Shown: piece by piece, positions 52,729 to 61,702 of the stretch
How the letters are laid out: each line of letters begins with the position of its first letter
How positions within the stretch are numbered: the first letter of the stretch is position 1
NCBI RefSeq assembly: GCF_025736935.1
Contig: NZ_CP107048.1
Span: forward strand, 1,550,001-1,614,000
Source: Qipengyuania sp. SS22
GTDB taxonomy: Bacteria > Pseudomonadota > Alphaproteobacteria > Sphingomonadales > Sphingomonadaceae
Direction: 5' to 3'
Length of the DNA stretch: 64,000 nt
Translations under genes and position numbers: made by a program
The notes under the pieces: generated by a model
Seen by the model: only the letters and a program-made list of their open reading frames with translations
Told to the model about the DNA's origin: nothing
The model's database searches: none

Positions 52729-53383
52729 ACCCCAGCGAGCGCACCGTCCGCACGCGCTCGCCCGCGCCGACCTTGCGCAGCGCGCGGCGCAGGCGGCCGA
52801 TCCATACGTCGACCGTGCGTTCGTCGATCGGCGGTTCCTGCTTGCCGAGTGCCGCGATCAGATCGCCGCGCGACAGCACGCGGTCGGGGTTCTGTGCCAG
52901 GAAATGCAGCAGGCGGAATTCATTGGGGCGCAGGTCGAGCGCCTGCCCGTTCCACCGCGCCTGCAAGGCTGCGAGATCGACCAGCAACGCGCCCAGCTCG
53001 AGCCGTTCGTTGACGCGCGGCTGCGCACCGCCGACCTGCAGCGCCATCACCCGGTCGAGCACCACGGTGCGATCGATCGGGCCGACGATGTAGTCATCCG
53101 CCCCAGCCCGTAGCGCGCGGCGTTTGTCCTCGGCATCGTCCTCTTCGAGCACAATGGTGATATGCGCGTCGTCCATACGCGCGTCCGAGCGCAAGCGGCG
53201 ACACATTTCGAGCCCCGACAGATCGGCCATTACCCAGTCGACAAAGGCGCAGACCGGCCCCTCGACCAGCCGCCGCGGGCCGTCGGGAAAGAGCCGCGCG
53301 AAAGCATAGCGCAAATCGCCATTGTCGAAGTCGGGAAAATCGCCCGCCACCGGGTCTGTCAGGAAGATATTGATCGTTCGCAC
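52706..53383 (-). CDS. Winged-helix response regulator (OmpR/PhoB family)
   Basis: 225 residues. A receiver-like domain (1-120) keeps the phospho-acceptor Asp in FVDWVMADLSG, but the N-terminal acidic pair is reduced to LTDP. The C-terminal winged helix is clear (LDLRPNEFRLLHFLAQNPDRVLSRGDLIAALG, ERTVDVWIGRLRRALRKVG, VRTVRSLGYVY). No sensor kinase is next to it. The start is GTG at 53383 or 53398. Candidate regulator of the lipoprotein and receptor pair, by closeness only. Confidence 0.82.
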   Translation of the reverse strand: MRTINIFLTDPVAGDFPDFDNGDLRYAFARLFPDGPRRLVEGPVCAFVDWVMADLSGLEMCRRLRSDARMDDAHITIVLEEDDAEDKRRALRAGADDYIVGPIDRTVVLDRVMALQVGGAQPRVNERLELGALLVDLAALQARWNGQALDLRPNEFRLLHFLAQNPDRVLSRGDLIAALGKQEPPIDERTVDVWIGRLRRALRKVGAGERVRTVRSLGYVYDSYD

Positions 53384-53487
53384 GCTGCAGTGTCCCACCC
53401 AGTCAAGGGCAGCGATGCCGCAGTCATGTGACCTGTTTGTGACCTGATTTGCGCGTTTGTAACACTTTGGGAAAAGCGCGCGATTTC

Positions 53488-54510
53488 CTATTCGGCGACC
53501 TGCGATAGCGACCAGTCGCGCGGCACGGTGGAGACCACGCCGACCGGGGTTTTGGGCAGATAGGGCTGTTCGAGCCGCGCGACCTCGTCATCGCTCAGGC
53601 CAAGGTCCATCGCGGCCACGGCGGCGGCGATATGACCGTCCTTGGTCGCGCCGATGATCGGTGCGGTGACATCCTTGGCGAAGTGCCATGCCAGCGCGAC
53701 GCTCGCGCGCGATACACCGCGGTCTGCGGCAATCGCGCCGACCGTCTCCACGATTGCGCGATCCGCCTCTTCCTGCTGGCGATAGAGCAGCTTGCCGAAG
53801 CCGTCGGTCTCGCTGCGCACGGTGGTTTCATCCCATGCGCGCGCGAGCTTGCCCCGCGCGAGCGGGCTCCACGGGATGACCCCTACGCCCTGATCAGCGC
53901 ACAGCGGGAGCATCTCGCGCTCTTCTTCGCGGTAGAGCAGATTGACGTGGTTCTGCATCGAAATGAACCGTGTCCAGCCATTCGCGCGGGCCACTTCCTG
54001 CGCCTTGGCGAACTGCCAGGCGAACATCGACGAGGCGCCGATATAGCGCGCCTTGCCCGCCTTCACGATGTCGTGCAGCGCCTCCATCGTTTCCTCGATC
54101 GGCGTGGCATCGTCCCAGCGGTGGATCTGATAGAGATCGACATAGTCCATCCCCAGCCGCGTCAGGCTGTCGTCCACCGCCTGCATCAGCGCCTTGCGCG
54201 ACAGCCCGCCCGCATTGGGGGCCTGCTGCCAGGGCAGGAAGGCCTTGGTCGCGACCACGATCTCGTCGCGCCGCGCGAATTCGGGCAGCAGGCGCCCGAT
54301 CACCTCTTCCGAGGCGCCGCGCGAATACATGTTCGCCGTATCGAAGAAGTTGATCCCCGCCTCCACCGCCTCGCGAATGAAGGGGCGGCTTTCGTCCTCG
54401 GAAAGCACCCAGTCTCCGTGCCAGCCCTTACTGGTATCGCCATAGCTCATGCAGCCCAGGCACAGCCGCGATACCCTGAGACCCGAGGGCCCGAGATTGA
54501 CATAGTCCAT
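53488..54510 (-). CDS. Aldo/keto reductase
   Basis: 340 residues, NADPH-dependent TIM-barrel reductase. N-terminal LGPSGLRVSRLCLGCMSYGD with INFFDTANMYSRGASEEVIG has the catalytic Asp and Tyr, and the later YVDLYQIHRWDDATPIEETMEAL is the usual barrel end. The catalytic Lys lies in VVATKAF. Same strand as the SDR and acyl-CoA dehydrogenase, 32 nt downstream of the SDR frame's end. The substrate is not shown. Confidence 0.9.
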   Translation of the reverse strand: MDYVNLGPSGLRVSRLCLGCMSYGDTSKGWHGDWVLSEDESRPFIREAVEAGINFFDTANMYSRGASEEVIGRLLPEFARRDEIVVATKAFLPWQQAPNAGGLSRKALMQAVDDSLTRLGMDYVDLYQIHRWDDATPIEETMEALHDIVKAGKARYIGASSMFAWQFAKAQEVARANGWTRFISMQNHVNLLYREEEREMLPLCADQGVGVIPWSPLARGKLARAWDETTVRSETDGFGKLLYRQQEEADRAIVETVGAIAADRGVSRASVALAWHFAKDVTAPIIGATKDGHIAAAVAAMDLGLSDDEVARLEQPYLPKTPVGVVSTVPRDWSLSQVAE

Positions 54511-54542
54511 GATCGTATCCCCTTTCAGGAGCAGGCCGGTTT

Positions 54543-55280
54543 TCAGGCGAGCGTCATTCCGCCATCGACCCGGATGGTCTGCCCGACGATCTAATCGGCC
54601 AGCGGCGAGGCAAGGAACAGCGCTGCCCCGGCCATGTCCTGCGGGGTGCCCATCCGCCCGGCCGGGATCCGCGCCACTGCACCCGCCGCACGTTGTGCGT
54701 TATCGGTGGTGACCTTGGTCAGCTTCGTCGGGACGAGGCCCGGTGCGATGCCGTTGACGCGAATGCCCTCCCCCGCCCAGGCCTGCGCCAGACTGCCCAC
54801 GAGACTGACCGCGCCCGCCTTGCTCGCAGCATAGGCCGGGTTGCCCAGCATGGCGTGGTACGCGCCGACTGAACTGACGACGATCAGCGATCCGCCCCGC
54901 TCGGCCAGCCGGGGGCGGACGATCCGCGCGCAATCGATCAGCGAGTTGAGGTTGACCTCCATCACCGCATCCCAGCCGTCGCGCTCGAATTCCTCGCGGG
55001 AATAGCGCACCGTGCCCTGGCACAGGACGACGACATCGAGCCTGTCGGGCAAGGCAAAGCTGGCAGTGGCGGAGGCGTCCGACACGTCGAGCCGGTGGAA
55101 GGTCAGCCCCGCCAGATCGCTGCCTTCGGAGGCCGTATAATCGGATGCCGCCGCACGGGTCCCGGTCACATGGACCAGCGCGCCGTGCTGGCGGAAACCC
55201 TGCGCGATGCCATTACCGATCCCGCTCGACCCGCCGATGACGAGCACGGTCTTGCCGGAAAAATCGAACGGGTCGGTCAT
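54543..55280 (-). pseudogene. Short-chain dehydrogenase with a premature TAG 16 codons before the natural end
   Basis: The frame reads a full NAD(P)-binding SDR: VIGGSSGIGNGIAQ cofactor loop, NSLIDCARIVRP and the catalytic YAASKAG. At 54591-54593 a TAG interrupts SPLAD just before IVGQTIRVDGGMT, the C-terminal segment with the VDGG motif common to all classic SDRs. The same frame then continues to TGA at 54543-54545. The stop therefore looks like a nonsense mutation of one codon (TAC/TAT to TAG), giving a 229-residue protein without its dimer-forming tail. It could be a pseudogene, an amber readthrough site, or a sequencing error. Confidence 0.8.
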
Positions 55281-55293
55281 GTGCTGTGCCTCC

Positions 55294-56436
55294 TCAGATC
55301 GAGCGGCTGATCACTTCCTTCATGATCTCGTTGGTGCCGCCGAAAATGCGCGTAACACGCGCATCGCGCCACAGCCGGGCAATCGCATATTCGTTCATGT
55401 AACCCGCGCCGCCATGCAGCTGGAGCGCCATGTCGCAGGCTTCCCACTGCAGGTCGGTGTGCCACAACTTGGCCGCGCTGGCCTCGTCGGTGGTGAGCTC
55501 GCCCGCAAGGTGCTTCTTGATCGCCCAGTCGAGATGCGCCCAGCCGACCTGCAGCTTGGCCTTGAGGTCAGCGAGGACGAATTTGGTGTTCTGAAACTCG
55601 AATACGGTCTTGCCGAATGCCTTGCGGTCCTTGGTGAACTTGACCGCCTCGTCGAAGGCACGCTGTGCGGCGGCCTGTGCGCCCACCGCGATGCCGAGGC
55701 GTTCCTGCGGCAGTTCTTCCATCAGGTGGATGAAACCCCGGCCTTCGCCGCCAAGGATATTGGTCATCGGCACGCGCACGTCGTTGAAGAACAGTTCGGA
55801 GGTGTCGGCCGAATGCTGGCCGATCTTGTCGAGATTGCGCCCGCGCTCGAACCCTTCGGTTCCTGCATCGACCAGCACCAGCGAGGTGCCCTTGGCCCCT
55901 TGCGCGGGATCGGTCTTGGCCACGACGATGACGACATCGGCGTTCTGGCCATTGGTGATGTAGGTCTTTGACCCGTTCACCACGAGATGGTTGCCATCCT
56001 TGATCGCAGTGGTGCGGATGCCCTGCAAATCGCTGCCCGCGCCGGGTTCGGTCATCGCGATCGCCGAAATCACATCGCCCGAGACCATGCCGGGCAGGTA
56101 TTTCGCCCGCTGTTCATCGGTGCCGAGGCGTTCGATGTAATTGGCGGTAATGTCGTTCTGCAGCGTGAATCCGGCCGAACTGCCGAGATAGGACAGCTCC
56201 TCGCAGAGCACACAGTTGAAGCCGAAATCGAGGCCGAGCCCGCCGTTTTCTTCCTTGACGGTGGGGCATAGCATGCCTGCTTCGCCCAGCGCCTTCCATG
56301 CGGAGCGCGGGACGATGCCTTCCGCCTCGTGCTGGTCGAGATAGGGGATCATGTGTTCGGCGAAGACCTTGCGCACGGTGTCGCGGAAGGCCTCGTGATC
56401 GTCATTATAGGCGGTGCGATAGCTGGTATCGAGCAT
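55294..56436 (-). CDS. Acyl-CoA dehydrogenase
   Basis: 380 residues, an FAD enzyme that makes the alpha,beta-double bond in acyl-CoA. N-terminal helices and GLDFGFNCVLCEELSYLGS precede the flavin and substrate strings AIAMTEPGAGSDLQGIRTTA and GSKTYITNGQNADVVIV. The C-terminus has RIFGGTNEIMKEVISRSI. The chain length it acts on is not visible. It lies 13 nt from both neighbours (SDR and monooxygenase). Confidence 0.92.
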   Translation of the reverse strand: MLDTSYRTAYNDDHEAFRDTVRKVFAEHMIPYLDQHEAEGIVPRSAWKALGEAGMLCPTVKEENGGLGLDFGFNCVLCEELSYLGSSAGFTLQNDITANYIERLGTDEQRAKYLPGMVSGDVISAIAMTEPGAGSDLQGIRTTAIKDGNHLVVNGSKTYITNGQNADVVIVVAKTDPAQGAKGTSLVLVDAGTEGFERGRNLDKIGQHSADTSELFFNDVRVPMTNILGGEGRGFIHLMEELPQERLGIAVGAQAAAQRAFDEAVKFTKDRKAFGKTVFEFQNTKFVLADLKAKLQVGWAHLDWAIKKHLAGELTTDEASAAKLWHTDLQWEACDMALQLHGGAGYMNEYAIARLWRDARVTRIFGGTNEIMKEVISRSI

Positions 56437-56448
56437 GGTCCGTCCCCC

Positions 56449-57426
56449 TCAGGCGTCGAGGAAGCCGGCGAGGCGCTGGCGAATGAGCACTTCGGCTTCG
56501 GCCATGATGCCGTCGATCAATTCCTTGCAGGTGGGGATGTCGTTGATGAGGCCCGCTACCATGCCGCACGACCAGGCGCCTGCATCCATGTCGCCTTCGG
56601 TCATGATCCGCGGATAGACGCCCGCGACTTCCTCGATGATATCCTCGAACTTGAGGTCGGCCCCCAGCTTGCGTTCTTTTTCGAGCAGGCGTTCGACGGC
56701 ATCATTGGTCATCACGCGTTCGGTGTTGCGCAGCGGGCGCATGACCAGCCGCGTGTCGAGCTCGCTCGCCGCGACGATCGCCTTCTTCACGTTCTCGTGT
56801 ACCGGCGCTTCCTTGGTGGCGATGAAGCGCGTGCCCATGTTCATGCCTTCGGCACCCATCGCGAGGCTGGCCACCAGGCTGCGCGCATCGGCCATGCCGC
56901 CGCTGGCGACGAAGGGAATGTCGAGTTCGTCTGCCGCGCGCGGCAGCAGGATCATGTTGGGAATGTCGTCCTCGCCCGGATGGCCGCCGCATTCGAACCC
57001 GTCGACGCTGACCGCATCGCAGCCGATCGACTGCGCCTTGAGGCTGTGCCGCACGCTGGTGCATTTGTGGATCACCTTGACCCCGGCATCCTTGAAGAAG
57101 GGCAGCACCTGTGCGGGATTGTTGCCCGCGGTTTCGACTGCCTTCACCCCGCCGTCGATGATCGCCTTGACCAGACCGGGATAGTCGGGTGCGTTGACCG
57201 TCGGCAGGAAGGTCAGGTTCACGCCAAACGGCTTGTCGGTCATGTCCTTGCAGCGCGCGATCTCATTCGCGAGCTTCTCGGGCGTGCCCAGCGTCAGTCC
57301 GGTGATAATGCCCAGTCCGCCCGCATTCGAAACCGCCGCAGCCATTTCTGCAAAGCCGACATAATGCATGCCACCCTGGATGATCGGATGCTCGATACCG
57401 AACATTTCGGTGATGCGGGTTTTCAT
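56449..57426 (-). CDS. NAD(P)H-dependent flavin oxidoreductase, nitronate monooxygenase type
   Basis: 325 residues, FMN TIM-barrel. N-terminal FGIEHPIIQGGMHYVGFAEMAAAVSNAGGLGII is the family signature, as are IHKCTSVRHSLKAQSIGCDAVSVDGFECGGHPGEDD (in parts) and ASGGMADARSL. In actinobacteria and sphingomonads such enzymes often accompany acyl-CoA dehydrogenases and act on CoA thioesters rather than nitronates. This is inference. Confidence 0.88.
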   Translation of the reverse strand: MKTRITEMFGIEHPIIQGGMHYVGFAEMAAAVSNAGGLGIITGLTLGTPEKLANEIARCKDMTDKPFGVNLTFLPTVNAPDYPGLVKAIIDGGVKAVETAGNNPAQVLPFFKDAGVKVIHKCTSVRHSLKAQSIGCDAVSVDGFECGGHPGEDDIPNMILLPRAADELDIPFVASGGMADARSLVASLAMGAEGMNMGTRFIATKEAPVHENVKKAIVAASELDTRLVMRPLRNTERVMTNDAVERLLEKERKLGADLKFEDIIEEVAGVYPRIMTEGDMDAGAWSCGMVAGLINDIPTCKELIDGIMAEAEVLIRQRLAGFLDA

Positions 57427-57486
57427 GTGCTGTGCCTCTTCCCTTGGTTGCTTTTCGCAACGGGTATCGGCGCAGGCGCGCTGAGT

Positions 57487-58077
57487 CTAGCGCTTCGCCA
57501 AGGCTTCGAGCGCGTCCAGCAATTGGGCACCGCTCGCCGTAAGGGAAAGTTCGTCGCCGCTACGCTCGGCCAGGCCTTCGCGTTCGAGGTCGTCCCCGGT
57601 GGGCGCGCGCATGACGCGGCCATAGCGTCCGCCGTGATAGATCAGCGGCTCGACCTCGCGGCGGTCGAAATCGACCACTTCGCCGAGGAAGATCGCATGG
57701 TCGCCGCCCTCATATTCGAACCGTGCGGTGCAACCGAAGCGGGCGGCATAGCCATCGAGCTGCGGCGCGCCTTCGGGTCCGTCGGGACAATCGATCCCGG
57801 CGAACTTGTCCTCGCCGGGGCGGGCGAACAGATCGGACATGGGTTGCTGGTCGGCAGCCAGCACATGAACCGCCCAGCTGGAGGCATCGCGGAACACCGG
57901 CAGCGTGCCCGAACGCAGCGACAGGCTCCACAGCACCATCGGGGGATCGAGGCTCACCGAGTTGAAGCTGTTCGCAGTCAGCCCGAACGGGCGCCCCTCG
58001 GCGTCGCGCGCGGTCACGATGGTGACGCCGGTGACAAAGCTGCCGAGCGCATCGCGGAATGCCTGGGGATCGAACAT
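57487..58077 (-). CDS. Flavin reductase (FMN-binding split-barrel)
   Basis: 196 residues. Makes reduced flavin for a partner oxygenase. The N-terminal ALGSFVTGVTIVTARDAEGRPFGLTANSFNSVSLDPPMVLWSL (in parts) is the HsaB/HpaC-type block, and the FLGEVVDF and EPLIYHGGRYGRV ends match. ATG 58077 is chosen; the open frame runs upstream but is not conserved. Next to the NMO-type gene, so the two may share flavin. Confidence 0.9.
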   Translation of the reverse strand: MFDPQAFRDALGSFVTGVTIVTARDAEGRPFGLTANSFNSVSLDPPMVLWSLSLRSGTLPVFRDASSWAVHVLAADQQPMSDLFARPGEDKFAGIDCPDGPEGAPQLDGYAARFGCTARFEYEGGDHAIFLGEVVDFDRREVEPLIYHGGRYGRVMRAPTGDDLEREGLAERSGDELSLTASGAQLLDALEALAKR

Positions 58078-58275
58078 GCCCGACCCAGCTAGTCCCGCCC
58101 CGCAATTTGGGCAACCTTCAGCACGCGTGATGGCGCAGACTTTTGTCGCTCGGGGCAGCATCCTTGCAGCATTGCTGTGGGCCGATTTCGCAACTGCAGC
58201 ATATCGGGTCTTCGCAAGACTGCCCGTCTCTGTCATGTCGAGCGCCAGATTTTTGGACCTGGAGACCCACCCGCA

Positions 58276-59007
58276 ATGACCGATGCCGAACTCGCCGCCC
58301 ACCTCGCCAATGTGGCGGGCAAGATCCTCATCGAGGTACGCGAGAGCGGGATGTTCGCGGGCAAGGCGCTGGGCAAGGCAGGCGACGAGACCGCCAACCA
58401 GTTCCTCGTCCATGCGCTGCGCGAACAGCGGCCCGAGGACGGGTTGCTGAGCGAGGAAAGCAAGGACACCGACGAACGTCTGTCGAAGGAGCGCGTGTGG
58501 ATCGTCGACCCGGTCGATGGCACACGCGAATATGGCGAGGCGCGGACCGACTGGGCGGTGCATGTCGCGCTATGCGTGAACGGCAGGCCCGAAATCGGCG
58601 CGGTCGCGCTGCCCGGGCTCGATGTGGTCCTGCGCACCGATGCCCCGGTCACCGTGCCCGCAGCTGCGGAAACGCCGCGCATGGTGGTCAGCCGCACTCG
58701 CCCCGCCGCCGAAGCGGTCGCGGTGTCGGAGGCAATCGGTGCAGAACTGGTCGGCATGGGTTCGGCAGGCGCGAAGTCGATGGCGGTGGTCCGCGGCGAG
58801 GCGGAAATCTACCTCCACACCGGCGGCCAGTACGAATGGGACAGCGCCGCCCCGGCAGCGGTTGCGCTCGCGCATGGCCTGCACGCCAGCCGTATCGACG
58901 GCAGCCCGCTGGTCTACAACAATGCCGACACCTACATGCCCGATCTGCTGATCTGCCGTCCCGAATGGGCGGACCGGGTGCTGGAAGAGGTCGGCAAGCT
59001 TAACTGA
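58276..59007 (+). CDS. cysQ: 3'(2'),5'-bisphosphate nucleotidase, CysQ-like (inositol monophosphatase family)
   Basis: 243 residues. Hydrolyses PAP, the by-product of sulfate activation. The motifs are VWIVDPVDGTREYGE (metal-binding DPxDGT), the LLSEESKD metal Glu upstream, and the C-terminal YEWDSAAPAAVA. ATG 58276 was chosen. Divergent to the flavin reductase with 198 bp between. A role as a general phosphatase is possible. Confidence 0.85.
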   Translation: MTDAELAAHLANVAGKILIEVRESGMFAGKALGKAGDETANQFLVHALREQRPEDGLLSEESKDTDERLSKERVWIVDPVDGTREYGEARTDWAVHVALCVNGRPEIGAVALPGLDVVLRTDAPVTVPAAAETPRMVVSRTRPAAEAVAVSEAIGAELVGMGSAGAKSMAVVRGEAEIYLHTGGQYEWDSAAPAAVALAHGLHASRIDGSPLVYNNADTYMPDLLICRPEWADRVLEEVGKLN

Positions 59008-59029
59008 GCAATTGCCGAACTGCCGGGCG

Positions 59030-59923
59030 TCAGGCCTCGACCTGCGCCAGCAGTTGGCGTGCGCGCGATAGATGCGGGCGGTCGAGCATGCCGCCCTTCC
59101 AGCCAATGGTCCCCGCTGACGGATCGGCTTCGAACAGCTCGACGATCTCGCGCGCTTCGGCGATCTCTTCTTCACTCGGAGTGAAGGCCTCGTTGATCAC
59201 CGGCACCTGCGCGGGGTGGATCGCGAGCATCCCGCGATAGCCCTGGCGGCGCACCTCGATCGCGCGCTTGCGCAGCGCTTCGAGATCGCGGAAATTGGTA
59301 TCGATGGTTTCGACCGGCACCACTTCGGCGGCCGCTGCGCCCAACAGGCACAGGCTGCGCGCCAGCTTGTAGGTAAAGGCGAAGTCGCCCTCGAAATCCT
59401 TATTGCTCTGCGCGCCGAGCGAATCGGCAAGATCTTCCGCGCCCCAGGTCATCGCGGCGAGCCGCGGGGCACCGCCGTAATCGCCAGTGGTGAACATGGC
59501 GGCGGCGGTTTCGGTGACCAGCGCGATCACCGGTGTCGATCCGGGCGCAATGTCGTGTTCGGTTTCGAGCGCGGTCATCTGCCGGTCGAGTTCCTCGACA
59601 TCGTGGCGCCCGCGCGATTTGGGCAGCATGATCCCTCCGGGCCGGGCAGGCATGATCGCGGCGAGATCGTCCGCCGTCCATTCGCCGTCGAGCGGGTTGA
59701 TCCGCACCCACAGCCGTTCGCGCTCCGCCGCGCTCTTGCCGGCGAGGAATTCGGCGATCGCGGCGCGCGCGCTGACCTTGCCGCTCTCGACCACCGCATC
59801 TTCCAGATCGAACAGGACGATATCGGCGTCGCCCTCGGCGGCCTTGGTCATCTTCTTCACGCTGTCGCCCGGGGCGAACAGCCAGCTGCGCATGCGGATT
59901 TGCGGTTTGGATGCTTCGGTCAT
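59030..59923 (-). CDS. HpcH/HpaI aldolase family CoA lyase (CitE-like)
   Basis: 297 residues, Mg-dependent TIM-barrel lyase acting on CoA thioesters (citramalyl, malyl or similar). RSWLFAPGDSVKKMTKAAEGDADIVLFDLEDAV is the family start (in two parts). VRINPLDGEWTADDLAAIMPARPGGIMLPKSR has the conserved Arg and metal Glu/Asp, with TETAAAMF and MTWGAEDLADSLGA later. ATG 59923. Convergent with the CysQ gene. Confidence 0.9.
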   Translation of the reverse strand: MTEASKPQIRMRSWLFAPGDSVKKMTKAAEGDADIVLFDLEDAVVESGKVSARAAIAEFLAGKSAAERERLWVRINPLDGEWTADDLAAIMPARPGGIMLPKSRGRHDVEELDRQMTALETEHDIAPGSTPVIALVTETAAAMFTTGDYGGAPRLAAMTWGAEDLADSLGAQSNKDFEGDFAFTYKLARSLCLLGAAAAEVVPVETIDTNFRDLEALRKRAIEVRRQGYRGMLAIHPAQVPVINEAFTPSEEEIAEAREIVELFEADPSAGTIGWKGGMLDRPHLSRARQLLAQVEA

Positions 59924-60177
59924 GCGCGTGCTTGAGGCGAAAGCCATCGCCTGCGTCAAGCGCAAAGCGCCGTGCCGTAGCGTCCATGCGGTAGTGCTTG
60001 CCCGCTTTCGGTTGTCCGGTATGGTGCGACCACCCGGAGAGCGCGCGATTCCCCATATTGGAGAACGCGCGGGGTGTGGAGAGGAGAGCAAGAGGTGCGG
60101 CACCAGCCCCGCCACGGGAGCGGCGTCCATGCGGCGCATTTTCCGAATATCGGGTATCCTGCACAGGCGCCGCGGCA

Positions 60178-61677
60178 GTGAACCGCGCCGATCCCGTAGC
60201 CGCGCCTGCCGTGCCGAACCTCTCGGCAGCGACCCGCATTGCCTATGGCACGGGGGCGATGGCCAATGGGGTCAAGAGCGCGGCCTTCTCCAGCTATCTG
60301 ATGCTCTATTTCAACCAGGTGATCGGCGTGCCCGCCGGGATCGTCGGCACCGCGCTGGCGTGCACGCTGCTGGTCGATGCGATCGTCGACCCCCTCCTCG
60401 GCCGCTGGGCGGATGTCACCCGGACGCGGTGGGGCCGCCGCCATCCGTTCATGTATGCCGCAATCGTGCCCACTACGCTGCTGTTCTATTGCGCGTGGTT
60501 TCCGCCCGACGGGATGAGCCATCTGCAGCTGGGCCTGTGGATCTTCGCCTTCGCAGCGGGGACGCGCGCCGCGATCAGCGCGTTCGAGATCAATTCCTCC
60601 GCCATGGCCCCCGAATTGAGCACCGATTATGCCGAGCGGACACGGCTGTTTTCGCTGCGCTACTGGTTCGGCTATTCGGGCGCCTATGGTTTCACCGCCT
60701 TTTCGCTCGCTTTCATCTTCGTCGAAAGCGAGGCGTTTCCGCGCGGTCAGCTCAATCCCGCAAGCTACGAGAATTTCGCGCTGCTCGGCGCGGTGCTGAT
60801 CTTCCTCGCGATGATGATCAGCACACTGGGGACGCACAACCGCGTCCCGTATCTGCGACAGGCCGAAAACAGCGCGCCGATGCCCGCGGGCCAGCACTTG
60901 GGCGAAATGTTCGCGGCCTTCCGCAACCGGGCGTTCCTGATCATCTTCGGCTTCGGCGTGCTCAAATATACCGCGATCGGCCTCTACAGCGCGATGAACC
61001 TCTATTGGGACACCTATCTGTTCAAGCTCGACGTCGGACAATTGGCCCTGCTGACGCTCGCCAGTTTCGTTGCCGCAACCATCGCCGCGCCGGTGGCGCC
61101 GTGGTTCTCCAGGCGGATGGGCAAGCGCAACTCCAGCATCGTCTTCGCCATCACCGGTATCAGCATTGGCCTGTCACCGCTTTACCTGTCCTATTTCGAC
61201 CTGTTCTGGGTACCCGGCGATGCGCTGCTGCTGCCCGCTCTGTTCACCATCGGGGCGATCTACATGGCGATGATCGCGATCAGCCTGATCAACACCAGCG
61301 CCATGCTGGCCGATGTGGTCGAGGACAGCGCGATCGAAACCGGCAAGCACACCGCGGGTACCTTCTTCTCCGCATCCAGTTTCATGCAGCAATGCTCCAC
61401 CGCGCTCGGCCTGTTCTTTGCCGGCTGGCTGTTGGCGGCGGCGGAGTTTCCCGAACGCGCCGACCCCGCAACGATTGCCGAAGGGCTGGTGGACAGGCTG
61501 CTTGTCCTTTACATCCCCACAATCCTTTGCCTGTGGATTGTCGGCGCGCTGATCCTGCTGTTCTATCCGATCAGCCGCGCCCGCCACGAGCGCAATGTCG
61601 AAATCCTGCGTGCCCGCGAAGCCGAAGCGCGCGACCAAGTGCAAAGCAATACCCCGCTGGGCGGCCCTGCCCGGTAG
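60178..61677 (+). CDS. GPH-type sugar/sodium symporter (MFS)
   Basis: 499 residues with about 12 hydrophobic helices. The glycoside-pentoside-hexuronide family imports sugars or glycosides with cations. It begins after a GTG at 60178 (NRADPVAAPAVPNLSAATRIAYGTGAMANG...). The typical DAIVDPLLGRWADVTRTRWGRRHPFM loop lies near 75-100 (in two parts). In sphingomonads such transporters are often placed in catabolic clusters and the ligand may not be a sugar. Upstream 254 bp holds its promoter and that of the lyase. Confidence 0.88.
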   Translation: MNRADPVAAPAVPNLSAATRIAYGTGAMANGVKSAAFSSYLMLYFNQVIGVPAGIVGTALACTLLVDAIVDPLLGRWADVTRTRWGRRHPFMYAAIVPTTLLFYCAWFPPDGMSHLQLGLWIFAFAAGTRAAISAFEINSSAMAPELSTDYAERTRLFSLRYWFGYSGAYGFTAFSLAFIFVESEAFPRGQLNPASYENFALLGAVLIFLAMMISTLGTHNRVPYLRQAENSAPMPAGQHLGEMFAAFRNRAFLIIFGFGVLKYTAIGLYSAMNLYWDTYLFKLDVGQLALLTLASFVAATIAAPVAPWFSRRMGKRNSSIVFAITGISIGLSPLYLSYFDLFWVPGDALLLPALFTIGAIYMAMIAISLINTSAMLADVVEDSAIETGKHTAGTFFSASSFMQQCSTALGLFFAGWLLAAAEFPERADPATIAEGLVDRLLVLYIPTILCLWIVGALILLFYPISRARHERNVEILRAREAEARDQVQSNTPLGGPAR

Positions 61678-61702
61678 GATGACACGAGAAAAGGAGAGGC
61701 CC

